DNA from: Sphingobium algorifonticola
GTDB taxonomy: Bacteria; Pseudomonadota; Alphaproteobacteria; Sphingomonadales; Sphingomonadaceae
NCBI RefSeq assembly: GCF_004005485.1
Contig: NZ_RZUL01000006.1
Span: 62,001 to 126,000 of the forward strand
Direction of reading: 5' to 3'
Length of the DNA: 64,000 nt
Shown here one piece after another: positions 54,099-63,394 of this stretch. Every line of letters begins with the position of its first letter. Position 1 is the stretch's first letter. Below the pieces are notes generated by a model. That model did not search any database. It saw only the letters and a list, made by a program, of their open reading frames with translations, and was not told the origin of the DNA. The translations under genes were made by a program, and so were the position numbers.

Positions 54099-55301
54099 AT
54101 GCCCATCTCTGCCATCAAACCGTTGAGCGCGCTGCGCGAGTTCCTGCAAGGACAGGCTTCGGCCGGGCTCGTTCTCATGGCGGCGGCGGCGGCGGCCCTG
54201 GTTATCGCCAATTCTCCGCTCGGCCCCGGATATGAGCATCTGCTCCACACGAAGCTCGGCCCGCTATCGCTCCATCACTGGATCAACGACGGGCTCATGG
54301 CCGTCTTCTTTCTGCTCGTCGGCCTTGAGATCAAGCGCGAGGTTCTGGACGGGCAGCTCTCGAACTGGTCGCGCCGGATCCTGCCTGGGATAGCGGCGCT
54401 CGGCGGGATGCTGGTCCCGGCGCTGTTCTTTCTGGCGTTCAATCCGGGTCCCGCGGCACGAGGCTGGGCGATACCGGCTGCGACCGACATTGCTTTCGCA
54501 TTGGGGGTCATCGCGCTTTTGGGCAAGCGGGTGCCGGTATCGCTCCGGATCTTCCTGACGGCCCTCGCCATCATCGACGATCTCGGCGCCGTCGTCATCA
54601 TAGCCTTTTTCTACACTGCCGGGCTTTCATGGCTCGATCTGGCAGGCGCGGGGGTGGTGACGGCGCTGCTGTTCGCGATGAACAGGCTCGGGGCTCGCGC
54701 GCTGTGGCCCTATCTCGTCCTTGGAGTGGTATTGTGGGTCTTCGTCCTGCGATCGGGCATCCATGCGACGCTCGCCGGCGTCATTCTCGCTTTCACTATC
54801 CCGCTTCAGGCCACGCCGGGGCGACCCGATGAGGAAGCACACAGCCCGCTCCATCATCTCGAACATCTGCTGCATTTGCCGGTGGGCTTCCTGATTGTCC
54901 CCATATTCGGTCTGGCGAACGCCGGCGTGTCGGTCATGGGCTTGCCTGCGCAGGCCTTCGTGGCGCCCGTAACGGTAGGCGTCGGCCTCGGGCTCCTTGC
55001 CGGCAAGCTTGTCGGCGTCTTCGGCGCGGCGATGATCGCCGTTCGCCTCGGCATCGCGGATATGCCCGCCCACGCCGGCCGGTTGCAGCTCGCCGGAACG
55101 GCGCTTCTGTGCGGCATCGGCTTTACGATGAGCCTGTTCATCACGCTGCTGGCCTTTTCAGGAAGCGAACTGCTGCAGGCCGAAGCGAAGATCGGGATCC
55201 TCGCCGGATCCCTGGTCTCGGGACTGCTCGGCTATGGCATCCTGCGGTTTGCCAAGGGTGACGAGCACCACAGGGCCGGAGAAACAGGAGACGGAGTTTA
55301 G
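54099..55301 (+). CDS. nhaA: NhaA Na+/H+ antiporter
   Basis: A 400-residue antiporter with about twelve membrane helices. Diagnostic segments are [40 protein letters not shown], the ion-binding aspartate pair in [20 protein letters not shown], and [15 protein letters not shown] near the end. All key residues look intact. It exports Na+ (or Li+) in exchange for protons. The short structured leader upstream suggests control at the RNA level. It is a second cation antiporter beside the CPA1 gene at 22.8 kb. Confidence 0.96.
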   Translation: MPISAIKPLSALREFLQGQASAGLVLMAAAAAALVIANSPLGPGYEHLLHTKLGPLSLHHWINDGLMAVFFLLVGLEIKREVLDGQLSNWSRRILPGIAALGGMLVPALFFLAFNPGPAARGWAIPAATDIAFALGVIALLGKRVPVSLRIFLTALAIIDDLGAVVIIAFFYTAGLSWLDLAGAGVVTALLFAMNRLGARALWPYLVLGVVLWVFVLRSGIHATLAGVILAFTIPLQATPGRPDEEAHSPLHHLEHLLHLPVGFLIVPIFGLANAGVSVMGLPAQAFVAPVTVGVGLGLLAGKLVGVFGAAMIAVRLGIADMPAHAGRLQLAGTALLCGIGFTMSLFITLLAFSGSELLQAEAKIGILAGSLVSGLLGYGILRFAKGDEHHRAGETGDGV

Positions 55302-55551
55302 CCGAGCCTGTCTAGCCGGACGTTGATCCACCACGAATCCCCCAGTTCGCTAATGCGACAGGCGACTGCCTTTCTCAATCTCTGCAGGCGGCCTGAACGG
55401 CGTTTCAGTAGGGAGCGTCTCTGTCGCAGGACTTGGACACTCCAATCGAACCACGGACTTGACCTGCGCCTTGCAATCCAGCGGACGATATGTGTCTTTA
55501 TCAACGGACCACTTTTGTGGGTCTGATCAGCAATCAAAGGGGCAGTGATTC

Positions 55552-56229
55552 GTGGACGATTTCGAGCAACAACCTTTTGCTGACGCGGAATTCGCGGAAA
55601 ACCCGGAGCAGCGTTGCCCCTGTATTCTCCTGATCGACACGTCCACCTCGATGCGCGGCGATCCTATTCACCAGCTCAACCAGGCCCTCGTCGAGTTCAA
55701 GGAAGAGCTGCACAGCGACGCGATGGCAGCCAAGCGGGTGGAACTGGCCGTCGTCACCTTTGGCCCCGTAGAGACCCGGGCCGATTTCACGACGGTCGAT
55801 GGATGGTATCCCGAAACGCTTGAGGCGAGCGGGGCTACGCCGATGGGCGAGGCTATCGTCCGTGCTCTCGACATGCTTCGTGAGCGCAAAGATCGCTACC
55901 GCGCGAACGGCGTCAAATATTACCGGCCCTGGGTCTTCCTTATCACCGATGGCGCACCGACCGATAGCTGGCAGGAAGCCAAGCGCCGCGTTCACGAGGG
56001 CGAAGAGCGCAAGGAGTTCATGTTCTACGCGGCCGCTGTCGATGGCGCCGACATGGATGTCCTCTCGAAGATCGCGACCCGCCAGCCATTGCGGCTGAGA
56101 GGCCTGGCCTTCAGGGAGCTGTTCCAGTGGCTTTCGAGCTCGCTCAGCGCGGTCTCGCAGTCCAACCCGGGCGATCAGGTCCCGCTCGCCAATCCCACTG
56201 GGCCGGATGGCTGGGCCGTTGCCGGATAG
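55552..56229 (+). CDS. TerY-like VWA-domain protein (triad component 1)
   Basis: A 225-residue von Willebrand A protein. The metal-ion site is intact: DTSTS at about residues 29-33, the threonine in GATPMGEA, and the aspartate in LITDGAPTD. Its size and lack of signal peptide fit TerY of the tellurite-associated group. The start is a GTG behind AAAGGGG. The gene overlaps the phosphatase gene by 23 bp. Together with the next two genes it makes the TerY-P arrangement (VWA, PP2C, kinase), described in Ter-type stress systems and, from memory, among anti-phage systems. Confidence 0.9.
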   Translation: MDDFEQQPFADAEFAENPEQRCPCILLIDTSTSMRGDPIHQLNQALVEFKEELHSDAMAAKRVELAVVTFGPVETRADFTTVDGWYPETLEASGATPMGEAIVRALDMLRERKDRYRANGVKYYRPWVFLITDGAPTDSWQEAKRRVHEGEERKEFMFYAAAVDGADMDVLSKIATRQPLRLRGLAFRELFQWLSSSLSAVSQSNPGDQVPLANPTGPDGWAVAG

Positions 56230-56980
56230 CGCCTGCCGGTGGAGGTGGGCAGCTGCATCGAAAACGGGGACTTCGCACCTTAAAGCCGGCACACGCAAGC
56301 AGGATGCCTACGGCATCTCCCTTCAGTCTGAAAGCTGTCTATGCGTCGTCGTCAGCGATGGGGCGGGGAGTGCGAGCCATGGGGGGCAGGGGGCCTCGCT
56401 CGTATGTCGCTCGCTTGTGCAGCGGTTCAGGAGTTGGTTCGCCTCGCACGAATGTCTGCCTGACGACGAACAGGTCATGGCCTGGATCGACGAACTGCGC
56501 GACCGGTTGGCCCTTGTCGCGCAGAAGCGTGGGCTGTCGCGTCGCCAGTTTGCCGCGACGCTTGTTCTCCTCGCCGTGCAGGATGGCGAACTGCTTGCGC
56601 TCCAGATCGGCGACAGCGCCATGGTCGGGCGACGAGGTGGGCAGTGGGAAGCTATCTGCTGGCCGGAAAATGGCGAGTTCGCGTCCACGACCTATTTCGT
56701 GACCGACGATCCCGAAGTGCGCTTACGCACTGCCAGACTGGACCTCGACTATGACGCCTTCGCGCTGTTCTCCGACGGCATCGAGACTGTGGCGCTCGAC
56801 CATCTGGGCGTTCAGCCACATGCCCGTTTTTTCGATCCTATGATCAAGCCCGTCGATCAGGCAGCGGGCGCGGGCAAGCTCGTCGATCTGTCAGGCGCTC
56901 TCGGCCGCTATCTCGACGGCGCCGCGATCTGTGAACGTACGGACGACGACAAGACGCTCATTCTCATTTCGCGGGCCTGA
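56207..56980 (+). CDS. PP2C-type protein phosphatase (triad component 2)
   Basis: A 257-residue PP2C-like phosphatase. Metal-binding aspartates appear in [17 protein letters not shown], then [20 protein letters not shown] with GDSAMVG, and [15 protein letters not shown]. Residue DD near the C-terminus ([12 protein letters not shown]) completes the site. It would reverse phosphorylation made by the kinase encoded 1 bp downstream. The start overlaps the VWA gene, so the genes are translated together. Confidence 0.9.
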   Translation: MAGPLPDSACRWRWAAASKTGTSHLKAGTRKQDAYGISLQSESCLCVVVSDGAGSASHGGQGASLVCRSLVQRFRSWFASHECLPDDEQVMAWIDELRDRLALVAQKRGLSRRQFAATLVLLAVQDGELLALQIGDSAMVGRRGGQWEAICWPENGEFASTTYFVTDDPEVRLRTARLDLDYDAFALFSDGIETVALDHLGVQPHARFFDPMIKPVDQAAGAGKLVDLSGALGRYLDGAAICERTDDDKTLILISRA

Positions 56981-56981
56981 C

Positions 56982-59129
56982 ATGGACGTCGTGCGGATTG
57001 GCGGCAAGGTCCAGAACCTGGGCAAGAAGATCGGCAAGGGCGGGGAAGGGGATGTCTTTCTTCTCGCAGCCCAGCCCGATCGCGCCGTCAAGATCTACAA
57101 GGAGGCGCTCCGCGGGTCGCGCGAGGCGAAGGTCAGGGCCATGGTCGAGGGCAAGCTCGCTTCCGGCACCGACCTTGTGGCATTCCCCGACGCGACGGTC
57201 GACGCGGCCAAGGGCGGCTTCGTCGGCTTCGTGATGCGGCTGGTGAGCGGCTTCCAGCCGGTGCACGAACTCTACAGTCCCAAATCGCGCAAGCTCCATT
57301 TTCCCGACAAGGACTATCGCTTCCTGGTCCGGGCCGCGATCAACATCGCGCGAGCCGTCGGCAAGGTGCATCAGGCTGGCTGCGTCATCGGCGATTTCAA
57401 CCATTCGGGTGTCCTGGTCGCCAAGGATGCGACGGTCGCGCTGATCGACGCGGATAGCTTCCAGTTCAGCCGCGAAGGACGGGTCTTCCCCTGCGCCGTG
57501 GGTGTGCCCGATTTCACGCCCCCCGAACTGCACAGCGTCAATCTCGCAACCGCAACCCGCACGCACGCGCACGATCATTTCGGTCTGGCCGTCGCGATCT
57601 TCCATCTGCTCGCGATGGGCAAGCATCCCTATGCGGGCCGGTTCGCCGGCGGTGATCTCACCATGAGCGAGGCGATCGCCCAGAATCGCTTCGCCTTCTC
57701 CCAGATTCGGAAGGCAGAGACGCGCACTGTCCCGCCCCCGGGTGCCGTCAGCCTTAAGGACTTCCCCCTTCCTGTCGCCAGAGCTTTCGAAGCCGCCTTC
57801 GGTCTCGATCCGGCGTTGCGTCCGGACGCAGCGCAATGGATTCTCGTGCTCAAGGAACTCGAGGCCGGAATGAGCCGGTGTACGGCCGTCAAGAGCCATT
57901 ATTATCCCTCGGCTGCCGGCAAGTGCCTGTGGTGCCGGCTTGCCGGGCAGTCGGGCGTCGACATGTTTCCCGATCTCATCGGAGCTGCAGCGCCGGCGGC
58001 GGGCGGTCCGTTCGATCTCGACCGTCTTTGGGCTCAGATCAGCGCGATCAAGTTGCCTCGCCCTGAAGACCTCCTGCCGCGATGGACAGGCGATGTCGGC
58101 ACCGGCAGCCCGGCAGTTGCCGAAGCAAAAAAGGCGGTGCTAGGCGGGCGCGCATTGGCGATAGCCGCCCTGATCGGCGCGCTGGCCGGGTTCTTCTATG
58201 CTTCCAACGCTGCGATCCTCTGGATCGGCATCGGCATATTCGGGCTGGTCAAGCTGTCAGGCGCGCGGATCGACGAAGGGCCTTTCAAGACGGCCTATTC
58301 CTCTGCGGATAAGCGCGCCCGCGATGCCGAACTTGCCTATCTGGCGCGCATCGGCCTGACCGAATTGGCGCAGGTCCGCGAGGATCTCGAGCACTGGGTT
58401 GCGGACTATCGCCGTCTGGAGAGCGAGCTGACGCGAGAGCTCATGCTGCTCAAATCCTCGCGCGAGGCCCGGCAACGCGCTGCATTCCTCGATCGCTTTC
58501 CGCTGCGCCGGGCCAAGATTTCGGGCATCGGTCCAGCCAAGACCGCGACGCTTGCCTCTTATGGCATTGAGACTGCCGCCGACATTACTCGGCACGCGGT
58601 GATGGCGGTGCCCGGCTTTGGCGACGCGATGACGGCCAAGCTCCTCACCTGGCGCAGCGGCCATGAAGCGAAGTTCTGCTACAATCCAGCCCCTGATGCA
58701 TCGGACGTGCAGGCAGAGAATGCCGTGCGTTCCGCCCATGCGGCCAGGCGTGCGGATCTGCAGGCGAAGATCCGGTCAGGCGCGGCCGCGCTGCAGGCTG
58801 GCCCTCCGAGGTTGGCGGCGCGCGCGACAGGCGACGATCAGCCCCTGATATATGCGCTCGGTGAACGGGCAAGGGCAGCGCATGATCTGGAGCTCCTCGG
58901 TTTCAAGGTTCCCTTGAGGGCGCCGATCACGCTTGCGGTGAAGGTGCAGCCGGCTTCCCAGGCATCGGCCGGTCGGCCAACTTCTTCACCTCAGGCCGCT
59001 GGTGGCGTTCCCTCCTGTCCACTCTGCAGCGCGCCCATGCGCCGGCGAACGGCGCGAAGGGGACGCGGATCAGGACGGCAGTTCTGGGGATGCTCGCGCT
59101 ATCCGGGATGCAGGGGAACACGGAATTGA
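56982..59129 (+). CDS. Kinase with membrane helices, HhH and topoisomerase-type zinc finger (triad component 3)
   Basis: A 715-residue protein. A protein-kinase-like domain fills about 1-300, with glycine loop IGKGGEGDVF, the lysine in RAVKIYKE, a catalytic loop CVIGDFNHSGVLV and ALIDADSFQ. Two membrane helices lie at about 385-425. A coiled coil leads to a helix-hairpin-helix, AKISGIGPAKTATLASYGIE (about 510-530). The last 40 residues form a four-cysteine zinc finger like that of topoisomerase I (CPLC, then C-x-x-YPGC). The kinase loop reads GDFNHSG where a canonical kinase has HRD and Asn, and DAD in place of DFG. HhH and zinc parts suggest nucleic-acid sensing. Confidence 0.88.
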   Translation: MDVVRIGGKVQNLGKKIGKGGEGDVFLLAAQPDRAVKIYKEALRGSREAKVRAMVEGKLASGTDLVAFPDATVDAAKGGFVGFVMRLVSGFQPVHELYSPKSRKLHFPDKDYRFLVRAAINIARAVGKVHQAGCVIGDFNHSGVLVAKDATVALIDADSFQFSREGRVFPCAVGVPDFTPPELHSVNLATATRTHAHDHFGLAVAIFHLLAMGKHPYAGRFAGGDLTMSEAIAQNRFAFSQIRKAETRTVPPPGAVSLKDFPLPVARAFEAAFGLDPALRPDAAQWILVLKELEAGMSRCTAVKSHYYPSAAGKCLWCRLAGQSGVDMFPDLIGAAAPAAGGPFDLDRLWAQISAIKLPRPEDLLPRWTGDVGTGSPAVAEAKKAVLGGRALAIAALIGALAGFFYASNAAILWIGIGIFGLVKLSGARIDEGPFKTAYSSADKRARDAELAYLARIGLTELAQVREDLEHWVADYRRLESELTRELMLLKSSREARQRAAFLDRFPLRRAKISGIGPAKTATLASYGIETAADITRHAVMAVPGFGDAMTAKLLTWRSGHEAKFCYNPAPDASDVQAENAVRSAHAARRADLQAKIRSGAAALQAGPPRLAARATGDDQPLIYALGERARAAHDLELLGFKVPLRAPITLAVKVQPASQASAGRPTSSPQAAGGVPSCPLCSAPMRRRTARRGRGSGRQFWGCSRYPGCRGTRN

Positions 59130-59187
59130 GGCGGCATGGGCCCGCTAGTTGGCGACATGAGCAGCGACAGGCGCGACCCTGGGCCGC

Positions 59188-60210
59188 TTAGCCGGCGTCT
59201 GGCATCGTGTCGGGCGTGAAGGGAACCGAAATGCCCCATTCCCCGGCTGCATCCTGCCAGAAGATGATCCCGCCGTCGCGAAAGGCACGGCGGGCAACGG
59301 CGATGAGCGGCGCCATCATGTCTTCGTCGGCCGTCCAGTCCTCTGCCCGGTCCCACAGATCACGGCAGGCGACATGGAGCTCATCAATCAGCGCCCCGAA
59401 GCCTCCCGTATCGACGGCATCACGCGCAGCGGCGAACGCCGCCCAGCAGAGGCCATCGGCGTCCATGCCGCCGAGCAGATAGGCTGCGGCCTTGAGCGGC
59501 TGGCACAGCTCGCTGCCGGCCTCGCCTATCACCCTGTAATCGTCGCCATGCAGGCGGTAGGACTTGATATGCTCGCGGGCTCTTTCGCGTGCGCCAATCG
59601 CCACGGCTGCGACCGTTTCCGCGTGCTGGCTGTTTTGCATTGGCGCAAAGCGAGCCGTCAGGCGGCAAACGGCATATTCGCTCCAGCAGATCTCGGCGAT
59701 CTGGAAAAGCACAGCGCGCTCGGAATCGGCAATCCTGGCTCCCAGGCGCGCATCGGGGACCAGCGCCTCGAGGCGGGCATTGACTTCGACATGCCCGCAC
59801 TCATGGGCGATGATACCGATGGACGTCTTGCGATCATCCTCGGTCACGGCGTCGCCGGCAATGAGCGGTACCAGCATCTCGGCGCTGAAAACGAGATGGG
59901 TCTTTACGATCCCGTCCCGCAGAACCTGGCAGGACTTGGCGACCCCCTGCATTTCTTCCGTGTCCGTGCGATCGAGTGGTCTGAGGCCCTCCATGCCCTG
60001 ATCGGCCTCGGCCAGCGCCGCGTCATAGTCGATCGCTATCGTGACGCCCTCGAGTGTCGAAAGGTCGATGAAGCTGCCCAGGGACATAATGCATTCGCCG
60101 ACGACCTTGCCAAGCTCGGCACCAGCTTCCTGATTAGTGAAGCCTTTGACGGTGACGGGCACTGTCGGCGCGGTGGTTGGCGGCAGGTTGTCCCAGTCGA
60201 TTTCGTCCAT
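59188..60210 (-). CDS. Putative zinc metallopeptidase with HECGH motif
   Basis: A 340-residue soluble protein. SIGIIAHECGHVEVNARLEA contains HExxH at about residues 136-140, and a downstream ICWSEYAVCRLTA puts a glutamate at about 178, the spacing of gluzincin-type third ligands. No signal peptide is seen, so it acts in the cytoplasm. No named family is recognised. AGGAGG precedes the ATG at 60210; the open frame runs on upstream but without a good start. It is the last gene of a minus-strand string (TPR, endonuclease-NACHT, two-helix protein) and converges with the kinase gene, 58 bp away. Confidence 0.8.
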   Translation of the reverse strand: MDEIDWDNLPPTTAPTVPVTVKGFTNQEAGAELGKVVGECIMSLGSFIDLSTLEGVTIAIDYDAALAEADQGMEGLRPLDRTDTEEMQGVAKSCQVLRDGIVKTHLVFSAEMLVPLIAGDAVTEDDRKTSIGIIAHECGHVEVNARLEALVPDARLGARIADSERAVLFQIAEICWSEYAVCRLTARFAPMQNSQHAETVAAVAIGARERAREHIKSYRLHGDDYRVIGEAGSELCQPLKAAAYLLGGMDADGLCWAAFAAARDAVDTGGFGALIDELHVACRDLWDRAEDWTADEDMMAPLIAVARRAFRDGGIIFWQDAAGEWGISVPFTPDTMPDAG

Positions 60211-60310
60211 TTGGCGTGCCTCCTGTCTCACGGCAGAGAGGCGCTCGCACAGACCTGGCGCATATGGGGAGGGACCTGAACTTATCCAATCGCGCGACCG
60301 GTCGGGGACG

Positions 60311-60814
60311 CTATTCCAGCTTGTCGAGAAGAATGTGAGGATAGGCTCGATGGAACCGGGCGGCCCAGCGATCATATGGCCAGGGGATCGTGGTTTCATC
60401 GAACCAGGCCAGACGTTCGCCATCAACGTCGTAGAGGCTGACACTGTCAGAGTCGCCTCGCAGATCGACGCGAATCCTTGCAATGCGCGAGGGATGAATA
60501 CGTCCGGTGTTTCCCTCGCTACGAAGGGTTCGGTCCTGCCACCACAACAGATCGCCGGTAAGCGAATCGATCCGGCAGCCTCGGTTCGGGTTCACGACCA
60601 GCAGGCCGAGCGCCATCGCCAGCGCGCTCCATCCTATGATCCCGGCGATGGGAACCAGCCAAGACGCGCAGTTTCCGCCTTCATCGCAGTTTTTGAGGGG
60701 ATCGACCGTATGGGCCGTGAGAATGAACATCGCGCCGACGAGCAGCATCGCCCAAACCCACAGATCCCTTCGCGCCGAGCGCTGATGATCGAAGGAGGTT
60801 GGGGAAGGCGGCAT
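60311..60814 (-). CDS. Two-helix membrane protein
   Basis: A 167-residue protein with two membrane helices, LWVWAMLLVGAMFILTAHTV (about 18-37) and a second at about 52-73 (VPIAGIIGWSALAMALGLLV), followed by a soluble beta-rich tail with RIARIRVDLRGDSDSVSLYD. It may be a membrane effector or an anchor. It starts 82 bp after the NACHT gene stops and ends 100 bp before the metallopeptidase start, so co-transcription is plausible. Not recognised. Confidence 0.7.
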   Translation of the reverse strand: MPPSPTSFDHQRSARRDLWVWAMLLVGAMFILTAHTVDPLKNCDEGGNCASWLVPIAGIIGWSALAMALGLLVVNPNRGCRIDSLTGDLLWWQDRTLRSEGNTGRIHPSRIARIRVDLRGDSDSVSLYDVDGERLAWFDETTIPWPYDRWAARFHRAYPHILLDKLE

Positions 60815-60896
60815 TACATCTGCCTACCATCTCCAGGTTGACGTTTCGTGCAGAAGGCCCTGTCTTGCGCTTGGATCGGGATCTTCTGGCTGCTCT

Positions 60897-63377
60897 TCAG
60901 CGCGGGCCTCTCGTGCGAATGCCGAGCTTCGGTCTTGGCGCGCGCTCGGCTGCCGGGGTATCGAGAACCGGCGCTGTCTGCCGGTGGACGATCTCGACCG
61001 GCGCGAAAGCATTCCTCACCTTGGGATCGTTGAAGAAGGGCCGGATGGCATCGATGTCGCGCTCGTGGACGGGCGGCTGGCGGCTCGCCAGGGCTACGTA
61101 GAGGGCTTGGACCGGCAGGGAGATCGTCTGCTCGGGCTCTTCGATATCACTGTCGAACCCGTCGGGCATGACGCCCATCGCATCGCTGTGCATGCGCATG
61201 AGATCGATCGTCAGCGTCAGGACGTCGCTCTCGTTGCGATCGATGCGCCAGCTGCGCAAGAGGCTCCAGAACAGATAATCCTCGTTGTAGCGGACGATCT
61301 GCCGTTCGGATTTCTTCGCCGCGGCATCGCCTACAAGCGCCTTGAGTTGCTGAACCGGGATGAGCGCGGAAATGGCGAGCGCGAGCGTGTTGTCCTGTCC
61401 GCGCCGGCCGTGAAACAGGGTCCGTGCGAGGGCGTATAATATGGCCGCCTGCACTTCCCGGTCAGCGTTCCTTGCGTCGATCAGCATATCGGCGAGAGCC
61501 GCGAAAGTATTACGTCCGCGATGCGCAAAATCCCGGCCGCCATTGCGTAAGAAGAATGCGAGCCAGACCAGGAACGGGGCGTCGGGGACGGCCGGCAACG
61601 CGCCGTCGAGCGACTTTGCGAGCTGAATGAAAAGATCGAACCCCGCAAGCGACACGCGCGCCGCGCGCGCATCGGATAACGCGTCAAACCATTTGAGCGC
61701 GCGCTCGCGCCTCTCGCGACTGATATTGGCGCCGGCGACGACGAACTCGATAACCTCCGGGGTTAGGGCGGTGGTCACGGTCTGGAGCCATCCCGCCCCG
61801 TAGCTTCCGCGCTGCAGGAGATCGGTCTCGATAAGATGCTCGGCTGCGAGGAACTCCTGAATCGAGCGATGGAAGTAAATCGTCTGCTGGCCTTTCTCGA
61901 TCAGACATCCCTGGATCAGTTCGCGCCGCATCTCCTCCTTCTGGAGCGAATGGCTGATGTCGCGCGCGGCCTCATCGCACAGCGACTGGGGGATATCGCC
62001 GAGCGTCGTGGTCGAGGCGCCGCCGCGCTCCCAAAGCCACCATGCGAGGCTGGCGTTAAAGCGGCGACGGATGTCGATCGGGAAATCCTTGTCGCGGCCG
62101 CGCTTGTCGAGTTCGCGTAGCAGCAGATAGTGGACGAAGCTGTCGAACAGTTCGTAAACCGACATATCCGGCCGCAACTGATCGGGATGGACCGCGATTT
62201 CGCATAGCATCTGGGCATGGACAGGGCGTTCGAGCAGCCGGTCGAAGCGTCCCGAAATGAGTTCGGAGACACGCTGCTCGACCCATTGCGGACTCGTCGC
62301 TGGTCCTTCCTTCTCTTCCGCCGCCCGGATCGGGAAGTAACGCTCGACATAGGAGCGGGCTTCGTCGGGCGTGAAACCGCGGATCTCGACATGACGATAG
62401 GCACGTCGGCCCGGCTTCTGAATCGGCCGTCCGGCCGGCGTGACCTGGATGCCCTCGATGACCGCCCTGAATTCGACATCGTCATGGAAGGCCGTATCTC
62501 GGCCGAGCACGAGGATGCGGGCATCGCCTTCGTCGAGCTTCATGAGCTCGCCCAGGACGGTCTGGAATTTGGACGGGGTAAGGCCGTGCTTCATCTCGTC
62601 GAAGCCGTCATAGATGACGAGAAACCGGCCGTTGCGGTTGAGCGCCGAGAACGTGTCGAAATGATAGCCGGGCACGCGGTGCTGGCTGGCGAGCACCTTG
62701 CCGAGCAATCCTTCAAGCGACTGTTCGTCCGCGATTTCGCCGAGGCGAACAAGGATGGGAACACGCGCCGTGGGATCCTCGAGCGCCCGAGTTGCCATGG
62801 TCGCCGCGAGATGGTTGGCGAAGGTCGATTTGCCTTTGCCATAAGGCCCAAGCACGAACAGGGGAGGGGCATCGGCCTCTTCCAACCAGCTCGTGACACA
62901 GGCTTCCAGATCCTCGCCATCCGCTGTTTCGGGCCGAACATAATATTCAGGGAGCCGGCTGCGCGCATGGGCGGCAGCAAGTTCATTGAGATAGGGGTCG
63001 AGCCGGAGCAGTCGGCGCTGCAGCTCGGCAAAGGTCATAGCCTGGAGACCGCGCTGGCTTTGGGCGGCCTTGCGGCCTTCAGGCGTTATGGGGCCTCTCG
63101 ATATGAGCCAGGCCTGATCGATCGTACCGTTCATGATCAGCGGGCCGTAATCATAGGCAAACTGCGAACATTCGCCGAGCTTCAGGCTACCCGAATAGGC
63201 CTTGGTTTCGAAGGCGTAGCGCTGCTCGCCGGCCATCTCGTCACGGAGCCACACCGCAGCGACATCGGCGTTCTTGTGTCCGAGCTGGACTTCGGTCTCG
63301 GCATTGGTGAAGCCTGCAGCGCGCAGCACCTGGGCGACCGTGTCCCGAAACCCGTTGCCCTGCTCGGTCGTGCTCAT
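60897..63377 (-). CDS. Restriction-endonuclease-like NACHT NTPase
   Basis: An 826-residue protein with two recognised parts. Residues about 8-125 form a restriction-fold domain: VQLGHKNADVAAV (Asp38), then RYAFETKAYSG (Glu57, Lys59) in the PD-(D/E)XK order. A NACHT-type NTPase follows, with Walker A GPYGKGKST (about 177-185), Walker B FLVIYDGFDEM (about 252-262) and FHRSIQEFLAAEHLIE near 500. The C-terminal 300 residues are helical, as in sensor regions of NLR-like proteins. Bacterial NACHT proteins of this kind are antiviral sensors with nuclease or other effectors. An in-frame ATG at 63410 is also possible; it would overlap the upstream gene by 16 bp. Confidence 0.88.
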   Translation of the reverse strand: MSTTEQGNGFRDTVAQVLRAAGFTNAETEVQLGHKNADVAAVWLRDEMAGEQRYAFETKAYSGSLKLGECSQFAYDYGPLIMNGTIDQAWLISRGPITPEGRKAAQSQRGLQAMTFAELQRRLLRLDPYLNELAAAHARSRLPEYYVRPETADGEDLEACVTSWLEEADAPPLFVLGPYGKGKSTFANHLAATMATRALEDPTARVPILVRLGEIADEQSLEGLLGKVLASQHRVPGYHFDTFSALNRNGRFLVIYDGFDEMKHGLTPSKFQTVLGELMKLDEGDARILVLGRDTAFHDDVEFRAVIEGIQVTPAGRPIQKPGRRAYRHVEIRGFTPDEARSYVERYFPIRAAEEKEGPATSPQWVEQRVSELISGRFDRLLERPVHAQMLCEIAVHPDQLRPDMSVYELFDSFVHYLLLRELDKRGRDKDFPIDIRRRFNASLAWWLWERGGASTTTLGDIPQSLCDEAARDISHSLQKEEMRRELIQGCLIEKGQQTIYFHRSIQEFLAAEHLIETDLLQRGSYGAGWLQTVTTALTPEVIEFVVAGANISRERRERALKWFDALSDARAARVSLAGFDLFIQLAKSLDGALPAVPDAPFLVWLAFFLRNGGRDFAHRGRNTFAALADMLIDARNADREVQAAILYALARTLFHGRRGQDNTLALAISALIPVQQLKALVGDAAAKKSERQIVRYNEDYLFWSLLRSWRIDRNESDVLTLTIDLMRMHSDAMGVMPDGFDSDIEEPEQTISLPVQALYVALASRQPPVHERDIDAIRPFFNDPKVRNAFAPVEIVHRQTAPVLDTPAAERAPRPKLGIRTRGPR

Positions 63378-63394
63378 GCCCGTCTGGCCGCCGC

